The translations under genes were made by a program, and so were the position numbers. A stretch of DNA of 64,000 nucleotides, from positions 1,364,001 through 1,428,000 of the forward strand of contig NZ_CP036282.1 in NCBI RefSeq assembly GCF_006974105.1, given 5' to 3'. Origin of the DNA: Rhodoferax aquaticus (GTDB lineage Bacteria > Pseudomonadota > Gammaproteobacteria > Burkholderiales > Burkholderiaceae_C). Numbering within the stretch: the stretch's first letter is position 1; each line of letters opens with the position of its first letter. Below, in pieces: positions 35,647 to 43,007 of this stretch. The notes below the pieces were generated by a model. The model was not told the DNA's origin. It made no database searches and saw only the letters and a list, made by a program, of their open reading frames with translations.

Positions 35647-37455
35647 ATGCCCGTCAGTCAAGCCAGTGACAAAGCCGCTCCCGTTTCCAGTAGCCAATGG
35701 CCCGCCGCCTATGCGCGTTTACACCAGCAGTTTGCTTGGCACGTTCCCCGGCATTTCAATATGGCGCAAGCCTGCAGCGCGCGCTGGGCGGCTGCACCAG
35801 GTGCTAGCAAAAGAATAGCTGTCTGCGCTTATTCCACGGGCGCAAAGGCCCAAAACTACTCGTACGCCGAGCTCCAAAGCCAAGCCAACCGCTTGTCCAA
35901 CGTGCTGGTGGGCTTGGGTGTGCAGCGTGGGGACCGGGTGGCCATCGTGATGCCACAGTGTTTTGAAACGGCAGTGGCCTATATGGCGGTGTTGCAGATG
36001 GGCGCGGTGGCCATGCCCTTGTCCATGCTGTTTGGCCCCGAGGCTTTGGAGTTTCGCCTGCACAACAGCGAAGCCGTGGTCGCCATTTGCGACGCCACCA
36101 ACTTGGATGCATTGGCCACCGCACGCGCGGCGTGCCCGGCATTAAAAAGTGTCATCGGGGTGGGGCCTGCATCTGCCACGCAGCAGGGAGGCACGCTCAA
36201 CTTTGCCAAGGCCTTGGCCCAAGCTCCGGCGCAGTTCGACCTGGTCAACACCTTGGCCGACGAGCCAGCGGTGCTCATCTACACCAGCGGCACCACGGGC
36301 AACCCCAAGGGGGCGCTCATACCGCACCGCGCGCTCATTGGCAACCTGTCTGGCTTTGTGTGCAGCCAAAACTGGTTTGGGTTTGACCCGTTTGGCACGG
36401 CACCACAAGGGGCCTTGCCTACGGGTTCGAAGGCTGTTTTTTGGAGCCCTGCAGACTGGGCGTGGACCGGCGGGCTCATGGATGCGCTGCTGCCCACGCT
36501 GTACTTTGGCCGCCCCATCGTGGCCTACAACGGCCGCTTCAGCCCACAAACTGCCTTGGAGTTGATGGGCCAATGCCAGGTGACGCACACCTTTTTGTTC
36601 CCCACAGCGCTCAAGGCGATGATGAAAGCCTACCCCGGCAGCGCACGCCGCACCGTGCAGGCGCAGTTTGGCCTACGGCTAGAGGCCATGATGAGCGCCG
36701 GTGAGGCAGTGGGCGACGCCGTATTTGGCTACTGCCAAGCGCAGCTGGGCGTCACACCCAACGAAATGTTTGGCCAGACGGAGGTGAACTACATCGTGGG
36801 CAACTGCGCCCGCTTGTGGGCCCCCAAGCCCGGCAGCATGGGCATGGGCTACCCCGGCCACCGCGTGGCGGTGATTGACGAGGCTGGCAAGGAGTGCCCC
36901 GTGGGCGTGCCCGGTGACGTGGCGCTCAACCGGTTCGATGTGCACGGCCACCCTGACCCCATCTTCTTTCTGGGCTACTGGAAAAACCCCAGCGCCACGG
37001 CAGAGAAATACACGGGCGACTGGTGCCGCACGGGCGACTTGGCTGTGCGAGATGCAGAGGGCTACCTCTGGTACCAAGGGCGCTCGGACGACATTTTCAA
37101 GGCCGCAGGCTACCGCATTGGCCCTGGCGAAATCGAGAACTGCTTGGTCAAACACCCTGCCGTGGCCAACGCAGCGGTAGTGCCCAAGCCCGACCGAGAC
37201 CGCGGTGCGCTGGTCAAGGCGTATGTGGTGATTGCTCCTGATTTTATAGCTGCTTGCGCAGACGGAACGGGCGCTAGAGCCCAATTGGAGGCTCAGCTGA
37301 CTGCCGAGCTGCAAACCCATGTCAAAGGCTTGCTAGCGCCTTATGAATACCCCAAAGAAATTGAGTTTGTAGACGCCTTGCCCATGACCACCACCGGCAA
37401 AGTGCAGCGCCGTGTGTTGCGCTTACAAGAGGAGGCCCGTTTTGCGGCTGCCTAA
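35647..37455 (+). CDS. acyl-CoA synthetase (medium-chain/acetyl-CoA-synthetase-like, AMP-forming)
   Basis: The protein has 602 residues from the ATG at 35647 after AAGGAAG. It activates a carboxylic acid to its acyl-CoA through an acyl-AMP. Motifs are LIYTSGTTGNPKGALIPHRAL (P-loop, about 214-234), NEMFGQTEVNY, GDWCRTGDLAVRDAEGYLWYQGRSDDIFKAAGYRIGPGEIE and the catalytic lysine in MTTTGKVQRR. Two copies of the dispersed palindromic element lie in frame: residues 53-70 (SKRIAVCAYSTGAKAQ) and 530-547 (DFIAACADGTGARAQLE). The second is an extra loop before the C-terminal domain. Substrate chain length cannot be read. Confidence 0.9.
   Translation: MPVSQASDKAAPVSSSQWPAAYARLHQQFAWHVPRHFNMAQACSARWAAAPGASKRIAVCAYSTGAKAQNYSYAELQSQANRLSNVLVGLGVQRGDRVAIVMPQCFETAVAYMAVLQMGAVAMPLSMLFGPEALEFRLHNSEAVVAICDATNLDALATARAACPALKSVIGVGPASATQQGGTLNFAKALAQAPAQFDLVNTLADEPAVLIYTSGTTGNPKGALIPHRALIGNLSGFVCSQNWFGFDPFGTAPQGALPTGSKAVFWSPADWAWTGGLMDALLPTLYFGRPIVAYNGRFSPQTALELMGQCQVTHTFLFPTALKAMMKAYPGSARRTVQAQFGLRLEAMMSAGEAVGDAVFGYCQAQLGVTPNEMFGQTEVNYIVGNCARLWAPKPGSMGMGYPGHRVAVIDEAGKECPVGVPGDVALNRFDVHGHPDPIFFLGYWKNPSATAEKYTGDWCRTGDLAVRDAEGYLWYQGRSDDIFKAAGYRIGPGEIENCLVKHPAVANAAVVPKPDRDRGALVKAYVVIAPDFIAACADGTGARAQLEAQLTAELQTHVKGLLAPYEYPKEIEFVDALPMTTTGKVQRRVLRLQEEARFAAA
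35803..35857 (+). repeat. dispersed palindromic element inside acs, copy 1
   Basis: GCTAGCAAAA at the start, ATAGC at 13-17, CTGCGC at 21-26, CCACGGGCG at 32-40, then CAAAGGCCCAAAA. It is in the same frame as acs and encodes RIAVCAYSTGAKAQN. The protein length here is close to that of relatives, so this could be a diverged copy that replaced sequence, or partly chance. Confidence 0.5.
37234..37291 (+). repeat. dispersed palindromic element inside acs, copy 2
   Basis: GCTCCTGATT at the start, ATAGC at 13-17, TTGCGCAGA at 21-29, ACGGGCGCTAGAGCCC at 34-49. It is in the same frame as acs copy 1 and encodes FIAACADGTGARAQLE. It sits in a loop where related acyl-CoA synthetases are shorter. Confidence 0.7.
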
Positions 37456-38248
37456 GTTTGCCCAAGCCACCTTGGTGCGGCGCATTGGGTGGCTGGTGCT
37501 GCTGAAGTGGGCAGCCTTCCCAGTGGCACCTGCGGTGGCGTTGCTGGGTACCAAAGGCTTTGCCTGGTTGGCTGTGGCCTTGGGCTGCGTGCTATTGCGC
37601 ACAGCGGTCTACCAGTGGGAGCAAAGTCTGCGCCGCCAGTTTGTGCGCGAAGCCCCCATGCCGCGCTACCTAGGCGCCAAGCTGCGCGCGCAGTATCCCC
37701 AGCTGAGCCAGCGTGACACCGAGTTGGTGCTGCGGGGCTTGCGCCAGTTTTTCATGGCGCACCTGCGCAGCAAAAACGCCTTTGTGGCCATGCCCTCACA
37801 GGTGGCCGATGCCGCGTGGCATGAGTTCATCTTGCACACCCGTGCCTATGAGCAGTGGTGCAAATATGCCTTTGGCCGCCTCTTGCACCACACCCCCGCC
37901 GAAGTGCTGGGCCGTGACCCCAAGCGCAACGACGGCCTGCGCCGCAGCTGGTTTTGGGCCTGCAAAGAAGAAAGCATCAACCCCCGCGCCCCTAGTCGCC
38001 TGCCCTTGCTGTTTGCCCTGGACGCCAAGTTCGCCATCCCCGGCGGCTTTAGCTACGTGCCAGACTGCAAAGCCATCGACAAGCAAGCCGGTGCCGACAC
38101 CTATTGCGGCACCAGCTTTGGAGAAGGCGGGGGGAGCGGCTGTGGTGGCGATGGCGCCAGCGGCGACGGTTTTTCCTTTGGAGGCTCCGACAGCGATGGC
38201 GGTAGTGACGGCGGCGGCTGTGGAGGGGGATGCGGTGGTGGGGATTGA
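37442..38248 (+). CDS. glycine-rich C-terminal domain protein, function unknown
   Basis: The protein has 268 residues from a TTG at 37442, chosen because GAGGAGG lies just before it; it overlaps acs by 14 bases. Two hydrophobic helices lie near the N terminus (about 15-50). A conserved globular middle follows (VADAAWHEFILHTRAYEQWCKYAFGRLLHHTPAEVLG), resembling the plant-type glycine-rich-domain proteins. The last 50 residues are almost all G, S, D and C (GGGCGGGCGGGD end). Its function is unknown. Coupling to acs suggests cotranscription. Confidence 0.75.
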   Translation: MRLPKFAQATLVRRIGWLVLLKWAAFPVAPAVALLGTKGFAWLAVALGCVLLRTAVYQWEQSLRRQFVREAPMPRYLGAKLRAQYPQLSQRDTELVLRGLRQFFMAHLRSKNAFVAMPSQVADAAWHEFILHTRAYEQWCKYAFGRLLHHTPAEVLGRDPKRNDGLRRSWFWACKEESINPRAPSRLPLLFALDAKFAIPGGFSYVPDCKAIDKQAGADTYCGTSFGEGGGSGCGGDGASGDGFSFGGSDSDGGSDGGGCGGGCGGGD

Positions 38249-38306
38249 GCCGTGGCAGTGCGTTACGCCAAAAATGCCTGCCCGCCTTGTTTCGAACTGA
38301 CGGCTA

Positions 38307-38539
38307 AGCCGCTTGCTGATGTTGGGCTAGTTCCTGCAGTTTGAGGTTCATTTGGCCTGTGGACAAGATTTCGCATCCACCGGTCTCGACTGGTCTGCCA
38401 GAATATCCGTATCCATTTAACAAAGTGGAAAACTAGTCAAAGTGCGGCTGCAAGCCACTTTCCGGAGGATGTGATGACCAGAATATCGAGCACCAGCCAT
38501 TTTGTAGAGCACTTATTGTTGCTCCGGACATTACGTTAG
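38307..38539 (+). repeat. ~230-bp head repeat of cassette array 2 (attI-like?), copy 2
   Basis: This is the counterpart of 950-1179. It has the same CCAGAATATC direct repeats and the same AAAGTG/CACTTT hairpin, in which the inner stem T-G pair of copy 1 is a C-G pair here. It has the same ATTACGTTAG end (core 38535-38541, GTTAGAA). Similarity to copy 1 stops at GTTAG and unrelated cassette DNA follows. Confidence 0.6.
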
Positions 38540-38575
38540 AAGTTCAAGTTGGCTGGTGCATTAACGCCAATTAAG

Positions 38576-38590
38576 GTATAGTTTCTATAC
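38576..38590 (+). promoter_or_regulatory. palindromic operator at the start of brnT copy 2
   Basis: GTATAG-ttt-CTATAC is a perfect dyad ending one base before the ATG, with a TATACT hexamer (38586-38591) directly against the start codon. It differs in sequence from the operator of brnT copy 1, as expected for a different antitoxin. No Shine-Dalgarno sequence is present. Confidence 0.5.
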
Positions 38591-38591
38591 T

Positions 38592-38855
38592 ATGAACTCC
38601 TTCGAATTTGACACCGCAAAGAGCGAATCTAATCGCGCGAAACACGGTATCGATTTCGTCGAAGCGCAAGGTCTCTGGAATGACCCGATGCTGCTGGAAA
38701 TCCCGGCAAAAACGGATGATGAGCCGCGGTATCTGGTGATAGGGCTAATTGATGGGAAGCATTGGTCGGCCGTCATTACCTACCGCGGGGCCAATGTCCG
38801 ATTGATATCCGTGCGACGTGCACGCACAGAAGAGGTGGCACTTTATGAAAGCTAA
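38592..38855 (+). CDS. brnT: BrnT family toxin (copy 2)
   Basis: The product is 87 residues starting MNSFEFDTAKSESNRAKHGIDF, with the family FDxxKxxxNxxKHGIDF start, the RYLVIGLIDGKHWSAVITYRG core and the IRLISVRRARTEEVALYE-type end. It is only distantly similar to copy 1. The start has no ribosome site and abuts a -10-like hexamer, as for copy 1. The gene lies between the head repeat of array 2 and an attC site, coupled by an 11-base overlap to its antitoxin. Confidence 0.9.
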   Translation: MNSFEFDTAKSESNRAKHGIDFVEAQGLWNDPMLLEIPAKTDDEPRYLVIGLIDGKHWSAVITYRGANVRLISVRRARTEEVALYES

Positions 38856-39114
38856 AAAGTTCGAGCAACAGTTTGATGAGGACGTCGACGTTATGGCTTC
38901 TTTGGACTTGTCCAAGGCCAAACGCGTGCTGCAAGAGCAGAAGCGAGTGAATGTCGATTTTCCAACATGGATGATTGACTCGCTAGACCGCGAAGCTAAC
39001 AAACTAGGGGTTACACGGCAGTCTGTTATCAAAGTCTGGCTGGCCGAGCGCCTTGAGGCGACCGCTTCTAACTTGCCGTTCCAACGGACGCGCGCAGGTG
39101 CGGCGCACCGCTGA
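38845..39114 (+). CDS. antitoxin of the BrnT pair (CopG/BrnA-type)
   Basis: The product is 89 residues from the ATG at 38845, inside the end of brnT. The ribbon-helix-helix segment is RVNVDFPTWMIDSLDREANKLGVTRQSVIKVWLAERLE (about 40-77), of CopG type, preceded by a charged N-terminal region (KKFEQQFDEDVDVMASLDLSKAKR) common in BrnT-associated antitoxins. The last residues (from TASNLPFQRTRAGAAHR) are encoded by the left half of the attC site, so the C-terminal tail is recombination-site sequence. Confidence 0.85.
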   Translation: MKAKKFEQQFDEDVDVMASLDLSKAKRVLQEQKRVNVDFPTWMIDSLDREANKLGVTRQSVIKVWLAERLEATASNLPFQRTRAGAAHR

Positions 39115-39128
39115 ACTTCACGTTAGAC
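39066..39128 (+). other. attC recombination site, best example in the window
   Basis: Outer boxes TCTAAC (39067-39072) and GTTAGA (39122-39127) are exact complements. Inner GTTCCAACGG and CCGCTGAAC boxes match the L boxes of 60-bp attC sites with the usual extra base. A GC-rich imperfect tip (GCGCGCAGGTGCGGCGC) lies between. Length is 63 bp. The next gene starts four bases after the site. Confidence 0.8.
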
Positions 39129-39131
39129 AGC

Positions 39132-39602
39132 ATGGACGCCATATTTCTCGCCCACGTGGAAGCCCTCAGGCCGAAGCTCGATGCACTCTTGGCTATGCAG
39201 CCCGTAAAGCCGTCGCTTCTTCCGAAGGACATGCCGAAGGCGGGCGTGTACCTATTCTCTGAGGGCGGCGAGTACCTGTATGTAGGCCGTAGCAATGACA
39301 TCCGCGGGAGAATCGGAAGGCATTCACTACCCGGAGCAACGCATCGCATGGCTGCGTTCGCATTTCGTCTTGCGCGTCACGCCACCGGTCGACTTCACGC
39401 CACATACAAGCGCGGGGAGGGTTCCCGCGCCGCACTCATGCTCGAACCTGAGTTCGCACATGCTTTCCTGAAGTCAAAAGCGAGAATTCGTGAAATGGAG
39501 TTGAGGTTTGTCGAAGAAGCCGATCCAGTAAGACAGGCGCTCCTTGAGGTTTACGTCGCCCTCGCCGTAAAGGCTAAACACAATGATTTCGATAATCACT
39601 GA
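39132..39602 (+). CDS. GIY-YIG domain protein, cassette-encoded
   Basis: The product is 156 residues. A GIY-YIG nuclease core is visible: AGVYLFSEGGEYLYVGRSNDIRGRIGRH (about 37-64) has the G-[VI]-Y and Y-[VI]-G strands and the catalytic arginine. LLEVYVALAVKAKHNDFDNH near the C terminus supplies the glutamate and an asparagine. These proteins are DNA nucleases or repair factors; some are linked to mobile elements. The gene starts four bases after an attC core and ends seven bases before another site, so it is a single-gene integron cassette. Confidence 0.82.
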   Translation: MDAIFLAHVEALRPKLDALLAMQPVKPSLLPKDMPKAGVYLFSEGGEYLYVGRSNDIRGRIGRHSLPGATHRMAAFAFRLARHATGRLHATYKRGEGSRAALMLEPEFAHAFLKSKARIREMELRFVEEADPVRQALLEVYVALAVKAKHNDFDNH

Positions 39603-39608
39603 GCTGCT

Positions 39609-39695
39609 GTCTAATAGGGTGCTCTTCGCGGACACGCAGCGTCAGACCGCCGCTTCGCGGCGTGTGCTGCGTGCCGTACAGCGCCGACGTTAAAA
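39609..39695 (+). other. attC-like recombination site closing array 2
   Basis: GTCTAAT (39609-39615) and GTTAAAA (39689-39695) are the outer boxes. Inside, ACGCAGC (39634-39640) pairs exactly with GCTGCGT, and CGCCGC-ttc-GCGGCG forms the tip, the loop sequence common in attC sites. GTGCTCTTCGCGG and CCGTACAGCGCC pair imperfectly. Length is 87 bp. Confidence 0.65.
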
Positions 39696-39999
39696 CTGCT
39701 TTTTCTACGGCTGCTTTGGAGTGCTGCGAAAGTTTGCAATCTGCTCAAAGCCGATTTGCGGTTTGGGCCTTGAATCCCTTCAGCCCACTTGATCCCCTTA
39801 CTTTGCCTTTACGCTTTTTCGATTCGTAGTGATCCGGAAAATAATGCAAATGCGATGGATTGGCAAGGAAGCCTTCCCCGAAAAAGGCGTATGCCGCCGC
39901 CGTCTAAACCGCCCAAGGGCATTGCAGGCCGCCGTGCTGGGTTTTCGATGGCACGCTACGATGCATCCATCGTTCCCACAATCGTCTTTTTTACAACTC
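39696..39999. other. intergenic region after cassette array 2
   Basis: This is the leader of the aldo/keto reductase. An in-frame extension of that gene to 39829 is open but has no ribosome site or family similarity. Nothing else was recognised. Confidence 0.5.
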
Positions 40000-41064
40000 A
40001 TGAAACACATTCAACTCGGCTCCAGCGACCTGTCTGTTACCCCCATTTGCCTAGGCACTATGACCTTTGGCGAGCAGGTGGATGAGTCCTTGGCCCACCG
40101 CATCTTGGACCGCTCTTTGGAGCGCGGCGTTAACTTCATCGACACGGCTGAGATGTATGCCGTGCCGCCCCGCGCGGAGACCTTCACGCTGACTGAGCAA
40201 ATCATTGGTCGTTGGTTTGCCAAAACGCCTGGTGCGCGCGAAAAGCTGGTGGTGGCGACCAAAGTGGCAGGCCCCTCGCGCGGCATGCCCTGGGTGCGTG
40301 GTGGCAGTGCGGATTTAACCGGCGCAGACATCATTGCTGCGTGTGACGCCAGCCTCAAGCGTTTGAACACAGACGTCATTGATCTCTACCAAATCCACTG
40401 GCCCGCCCGCAATGTGCCCATGTTTGGGAGCTTGTACTTTGACCCCAGCAAAGACGCCGCAGTCACCCCCATCTTGGAGCAACTGCAGGCGCTGCAAACC
40501 TTGGTACAGGCGGGCAAGGTGCGCGCGGTGGGCCTGTCCAACGAGACGCCGTATGGTGTGAGCGAGTTTGTTCGCTTGGCCGAACAGCATGGCCTGCCAC
40601 GCATTGCCACGGTGCAAAACGCCTACTGCCTGATCAACCGCACGGTGGAAAACGGTTTGGATGAGACCATGTACCGCCATGGCGTGTCGCTCTTGGGATA
40701 TTCGCCGTTGGGCTTTGGCCTACTTACAGGCAAGTACGACGCCTCGGGCCTCACCGGCCCCGATGCACCTGCGCAGGCGCGTATCGCAAAGTTTGAGAGC
40801 ACCCGCAAACAACGCTGGGGCCGTGCCGAAGCCCTGGATGCCGCGCGCCGCTACAACGCGCTGGCCCGCGCCAATGGCTTGACCCCCACGCAAATGGCCT
40901 TGGCGTTTTGCTACACCAAGTGGCAAGTGGCCAGCACCATCATTGGTGTGACCTCGGTGGCGCAACTGGATGAAGATTTGGACGCGTGGGGCACTACTTT
41001 GTCGCCTGAAGTGCTCAAGGCCATTGACGCCATCCGCTGGGAAAATCGCGACCCTGCGACCTAA
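40000..41064 (+). CDS. aldo/keto reductase, Tas-like
   Basis: The 354-residue NADPH-dependent oxidoreductase barrel starts at the ATG at 40000 (MKHIQLGSSDLSVTPICLGTMTFGEQVDES). The active-site tyrosine follows NFIDTAEMYAVPPRAETFTLTEQIIG. The lysine is in KLVVATKVAGPSRGMPWVRGG and the histidine in DLYQIHWPARN. The nucleotide-binding end reads GYSPLGFGLLTGKYD. The closest recognisable relative is E. coli Tas; the physiological substrate is unknown. Confidence 0.92.
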   Translation: MKHIQLGSSDLSVTPICLGTMTFGEQVDESLAHRILDRSLERGVNFIDTAEMYAVPPRAETFTLTEQIIGRWFAKTPGAREKLVVATKVAGPSRGMPWVRGGSADLTGADIIAACDASLKRLNTDVIDLYQIHWPARNVPMFGSLYFDPSKDAAVTPILEQLQALQTLVQAGKVRAVGLSNETPYGVSEFVRLAEQHGLPRIATVQNAYCLINRTVENGLDETMYRHGVSLLGYSPLGFGLLTGKYDASGLTGPDAPAQARIAKFESTRKQRWGRAEALDAARRYNALARANGLTPTQMALAFCYTKWQVASTIIGVTSVAQLDEDLDAWGTTLSPEVLKAIDAIRWENRDPAT

Positions 41065-41080
41065 TCGCTTGCGGCAGTCT

Positions 41081-41752
41081 CTACCGAGAGCATTCGCCTT
41101 TGGCTAGCGCAAAAGCGAGCATGGGCGCACTGAAAAGGCCCAGGTTGCCGCCATAAAACTCGCCTTTGGCGCAGTCTCCGCGGCCCGCGCTCTTGATGCC
41201 TTGCTCTAAGCGTGCAGCTGCGCTCAGTGGACTGCTGCTTTGGGCGCCTAGGTCTTGGGCGGCGCGCTCGGCCAAGGTGGTTTGTCTGGCCGAAGTTTTG
41301 GCAGCTTGGCGCATGACATCGCCCGCTAGTGGGAAAGGCTTTGGCGACTCGCCAGCTTCTGCTTGTGCCTCGGTGGAGGGCGCAGTTGGCGCTGCTGTGT
41401 CGGATGCTGCACGCGGGGTTTGGGCTGCACTTGCCGCTTGTTGACTTGCGCTGTGGGTGCGCTGGCTCCTTGTATGTGCCGCAGGGCCTAGCGGCGGCGT
41501 TTCTTTGGCTTTGGCGGCTGGTGGGGGTGTGCGCTCTGGCGCATCCACAAACCGAAACACCGTGCGTGGCGCATCTTGCTCGGTTGCGGGCGTCCACATT
41601 TGGGCTGGTCCAAGCCACAGCAAGGCCGCCGCATGCAAGAGCAGGGCGACCAGCAGGGCTGCGGTGAATGGGCTGTTGCGACGGATGGACAGGGGAAGGT
41701 GCAACGTTTGCAATGGCGGTCTGGGGAATGGTGAACGTAAACTCCCCACCAT
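41081..41752 (-). CDS. single-pass membrane protein with proline/alanine-rich region, unknown function
   Basis: The product is 223 residues. One membrane helix near the N terminus (FTAALLVALLLHAAALLWL, about 29-47) is followed by a long A/P/S/T/E-rich linker (about 60-150), then a small conserved C-terminal domain ending GDCAKGEFYGGNLGLFSAPMLAFALAKGECSR with two cysteines. The arrangement resembles TonB- or FimV-like envelope proteins but no family could be assigned. It is convergent with the aldo/keto reductase. Confidence 0.75.
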   Translation of the reverse strand: MVGSLRSPFPRPPLQTLHLPLSIRRNSPFTAALLVALLLHAAALLWLGPAQMWTPATEQDAPRTVFRFVDAPERTPPPAAKAKETPPLGPAAHTRSQRTHSASQQAASAAQTPRAASDTAAPTAPSTEAQAEAGESPKPFPLAGDVMRQAAKTSARQTTLAERAAQDLGAQSSSPLSAAARLEQGIKSAGRGDCAKGEFYGGNLGLFSAPMLAFALAKGECSR

Positions 41753-41771
41753 AGCCTACGAACCTTAAGGT

Positions 41772-42260
41772 ATGAAAAAGACTGCGCACATCAGCGAAAC
41801 CCCCGCCACCGCTTTGCTCAAGGCCCACAAAGTGGTGTTTACCGAGCACCCGTATGAGTATTTGGAGCATGGAGGGGCGCAGCACAGCGCCGAGGTGCTG
41901 GGGTTTGATCCCTTTGCCGTGGTGAAGACTTTGATCATGCAAGACCAAGATGCCAAGCCCTTGGTTGTGCTGATGCACGGTAACCGCACGGTGTCTACCA
42001 AGAACCTGGCGCGCCAAATCGGTGCCAAGTCGGTGGAGCCTTGCTTGCCCGAAGTGGCCAACCGCCACAGCGGCTACCAAGTGGGGGGCACATCACCCTT
42101 TGCCACCCGCAAGACCATGCCTGTTTTTGTGGAGTCCAGTGTTTTAGAGCTTCCCAAAATTCTGATCAACGGCGGGCGCAAGGGCTACTTGGTGGGCATT
42201 GCGCCGCAGGTGTGTGTGGACCTCTTGGGTGCTAAGCCCGTGCAATGCGCTTTGGAGTAG
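41772..42260 (+). CDS. ybaK: Cys-tRNA(Pro)/Cys-tRNA(Cys) deacylase YbaK
   Basis: The 162-residue trans-editing enzyme hydrolyses cysteine misattached to tRNA-Pro. Visible are HKVVFTEHPYEYLEHGG, AAEVLGFDPFAVVKTLIM-like strand, and KNLARQIGAKSVEPCLPEVANRHSGYQVGGTSPFATRKTMPVFVESSVLELPKILINGGRKGYLVGI, which spans the YbaK/ProX deacylase fold with its key lysine and GxxP loop. Confidence 0.93.
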   Translation: MKKTAHISETPATALLKAHKVVFTEHPYEYLEHGGAQHSAEVLGFDPFAVVKTLIMQDQDAKPLVVLMHGNRTVSTKNLARQIGAKSVEPCLPEVANRHSGYQVGGTSPFATRKTMPVFVESSVLELPKILINGGRKGYLVGIAPQVCVDLLGAKPVQCALE

Positions 42261-42365
42261 GGCGCGCGGCGCTGCCGGTCTTGTAGGGCTTGGGGAAGAC
42301 CCGCATCCACGGGCTGGCAAAATACCTGCAATGGTGCCCGTGTGGTGGCGCTGCAGGAGAGAGTT

Positions 42366-43007
42366 TTGGACGCTTTGCAACCCTATTTGCCCTTTTTGGC
42401 CACCGTGGCCGCGTACTTGCTGGGGTCTTTGTCATTTGCCGTAATCGTGAGCCGTGTCATGGGCTTGAACGACCCACGCACGTTTGGCAGCAAGAACCCA
42501 GGCGCCACCAACGTGCTGCGCTCGGGCAGCAAAGCCGCCGCCATCATCACGTTGGCTTTGGATGCGGCCAAAGGCTGGTTGCCCGTGGTGTTGGTGCGTT
42601 GGTTTGGCAAGCCCTATGGTCTGGAAGACGGCACCTTGGCCTTGGTGGGGCTGGCCGCGTTTGTGGGGCATTTGTACCCCGTGTTCTTCAAGTTTGAAGG
42701 CGGTAAAGGCGTGGCTACTGCGCTGGGCGTGCTGTTGGGCTTGAGCGGTGTGCTGGGCTTGGCTACTTTGCTGACCTGGGTGGTGATTGCGTATTTTTTC
42801 CGCTATTCGTCCTTGGCGTCGCTGGTGGCGGCCTTGTTTGCCCCGGTGTACTACGTGTTTGGTGACGGTGTGGCGTGGTACATGCGCACAGAGGTGCTAG
42901 TGGCTATTTCGGTCATGTCATTGCTGCTGGTCTACCGTCACGCTGAAAACATTGGCCGCTTGGCCAAGGGCACCGAGTCGCGCCTTGGGAAGAAGAAGTC
43001 TGCCTAA
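42366..43007 (+). CDS. plsY: glycerol-3-phosphate acyltransferase PlsY
   Basis: The protein has 213 residues from the TTG at 42366, placed after AGGAGAGAG; an upstream in-frame GTG at 42342 lacks such a site. This integral membrane enzyme transfers acyl from acyl-phosphate to glycerol-3-phosphate, the first step of phospholipid synthesis. The three conserved loops are [56 protein letters not shown] and [15 protein letters not shown]. Confidence 0.93.
   Translation: MDALQPYLPFLATVAAYLLGSLSFAVIVSRVMGLNDPRTFGSKNPGATNVLRSGSKAAAIITLALDAAKGWLPVVLVRWFGKPYGLEDGTLALVGLAAFVGHLYPVFFKFEGGKGVATALGVLLGLSGVLGLATLLTWVVIAYFFRYSSLASLVAALFAPVYYVFGDGVAWYMRTEVLVAISVMSLLLVYRHAENIGRLAKGTESRLGKKKSA

Noticed and set aside
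39829..39999. N-terminal extension of the aldo/keto reductase
   Set aside because: No ribosome site and no homology; the family starts at MKHIQLGSSDL (40000).
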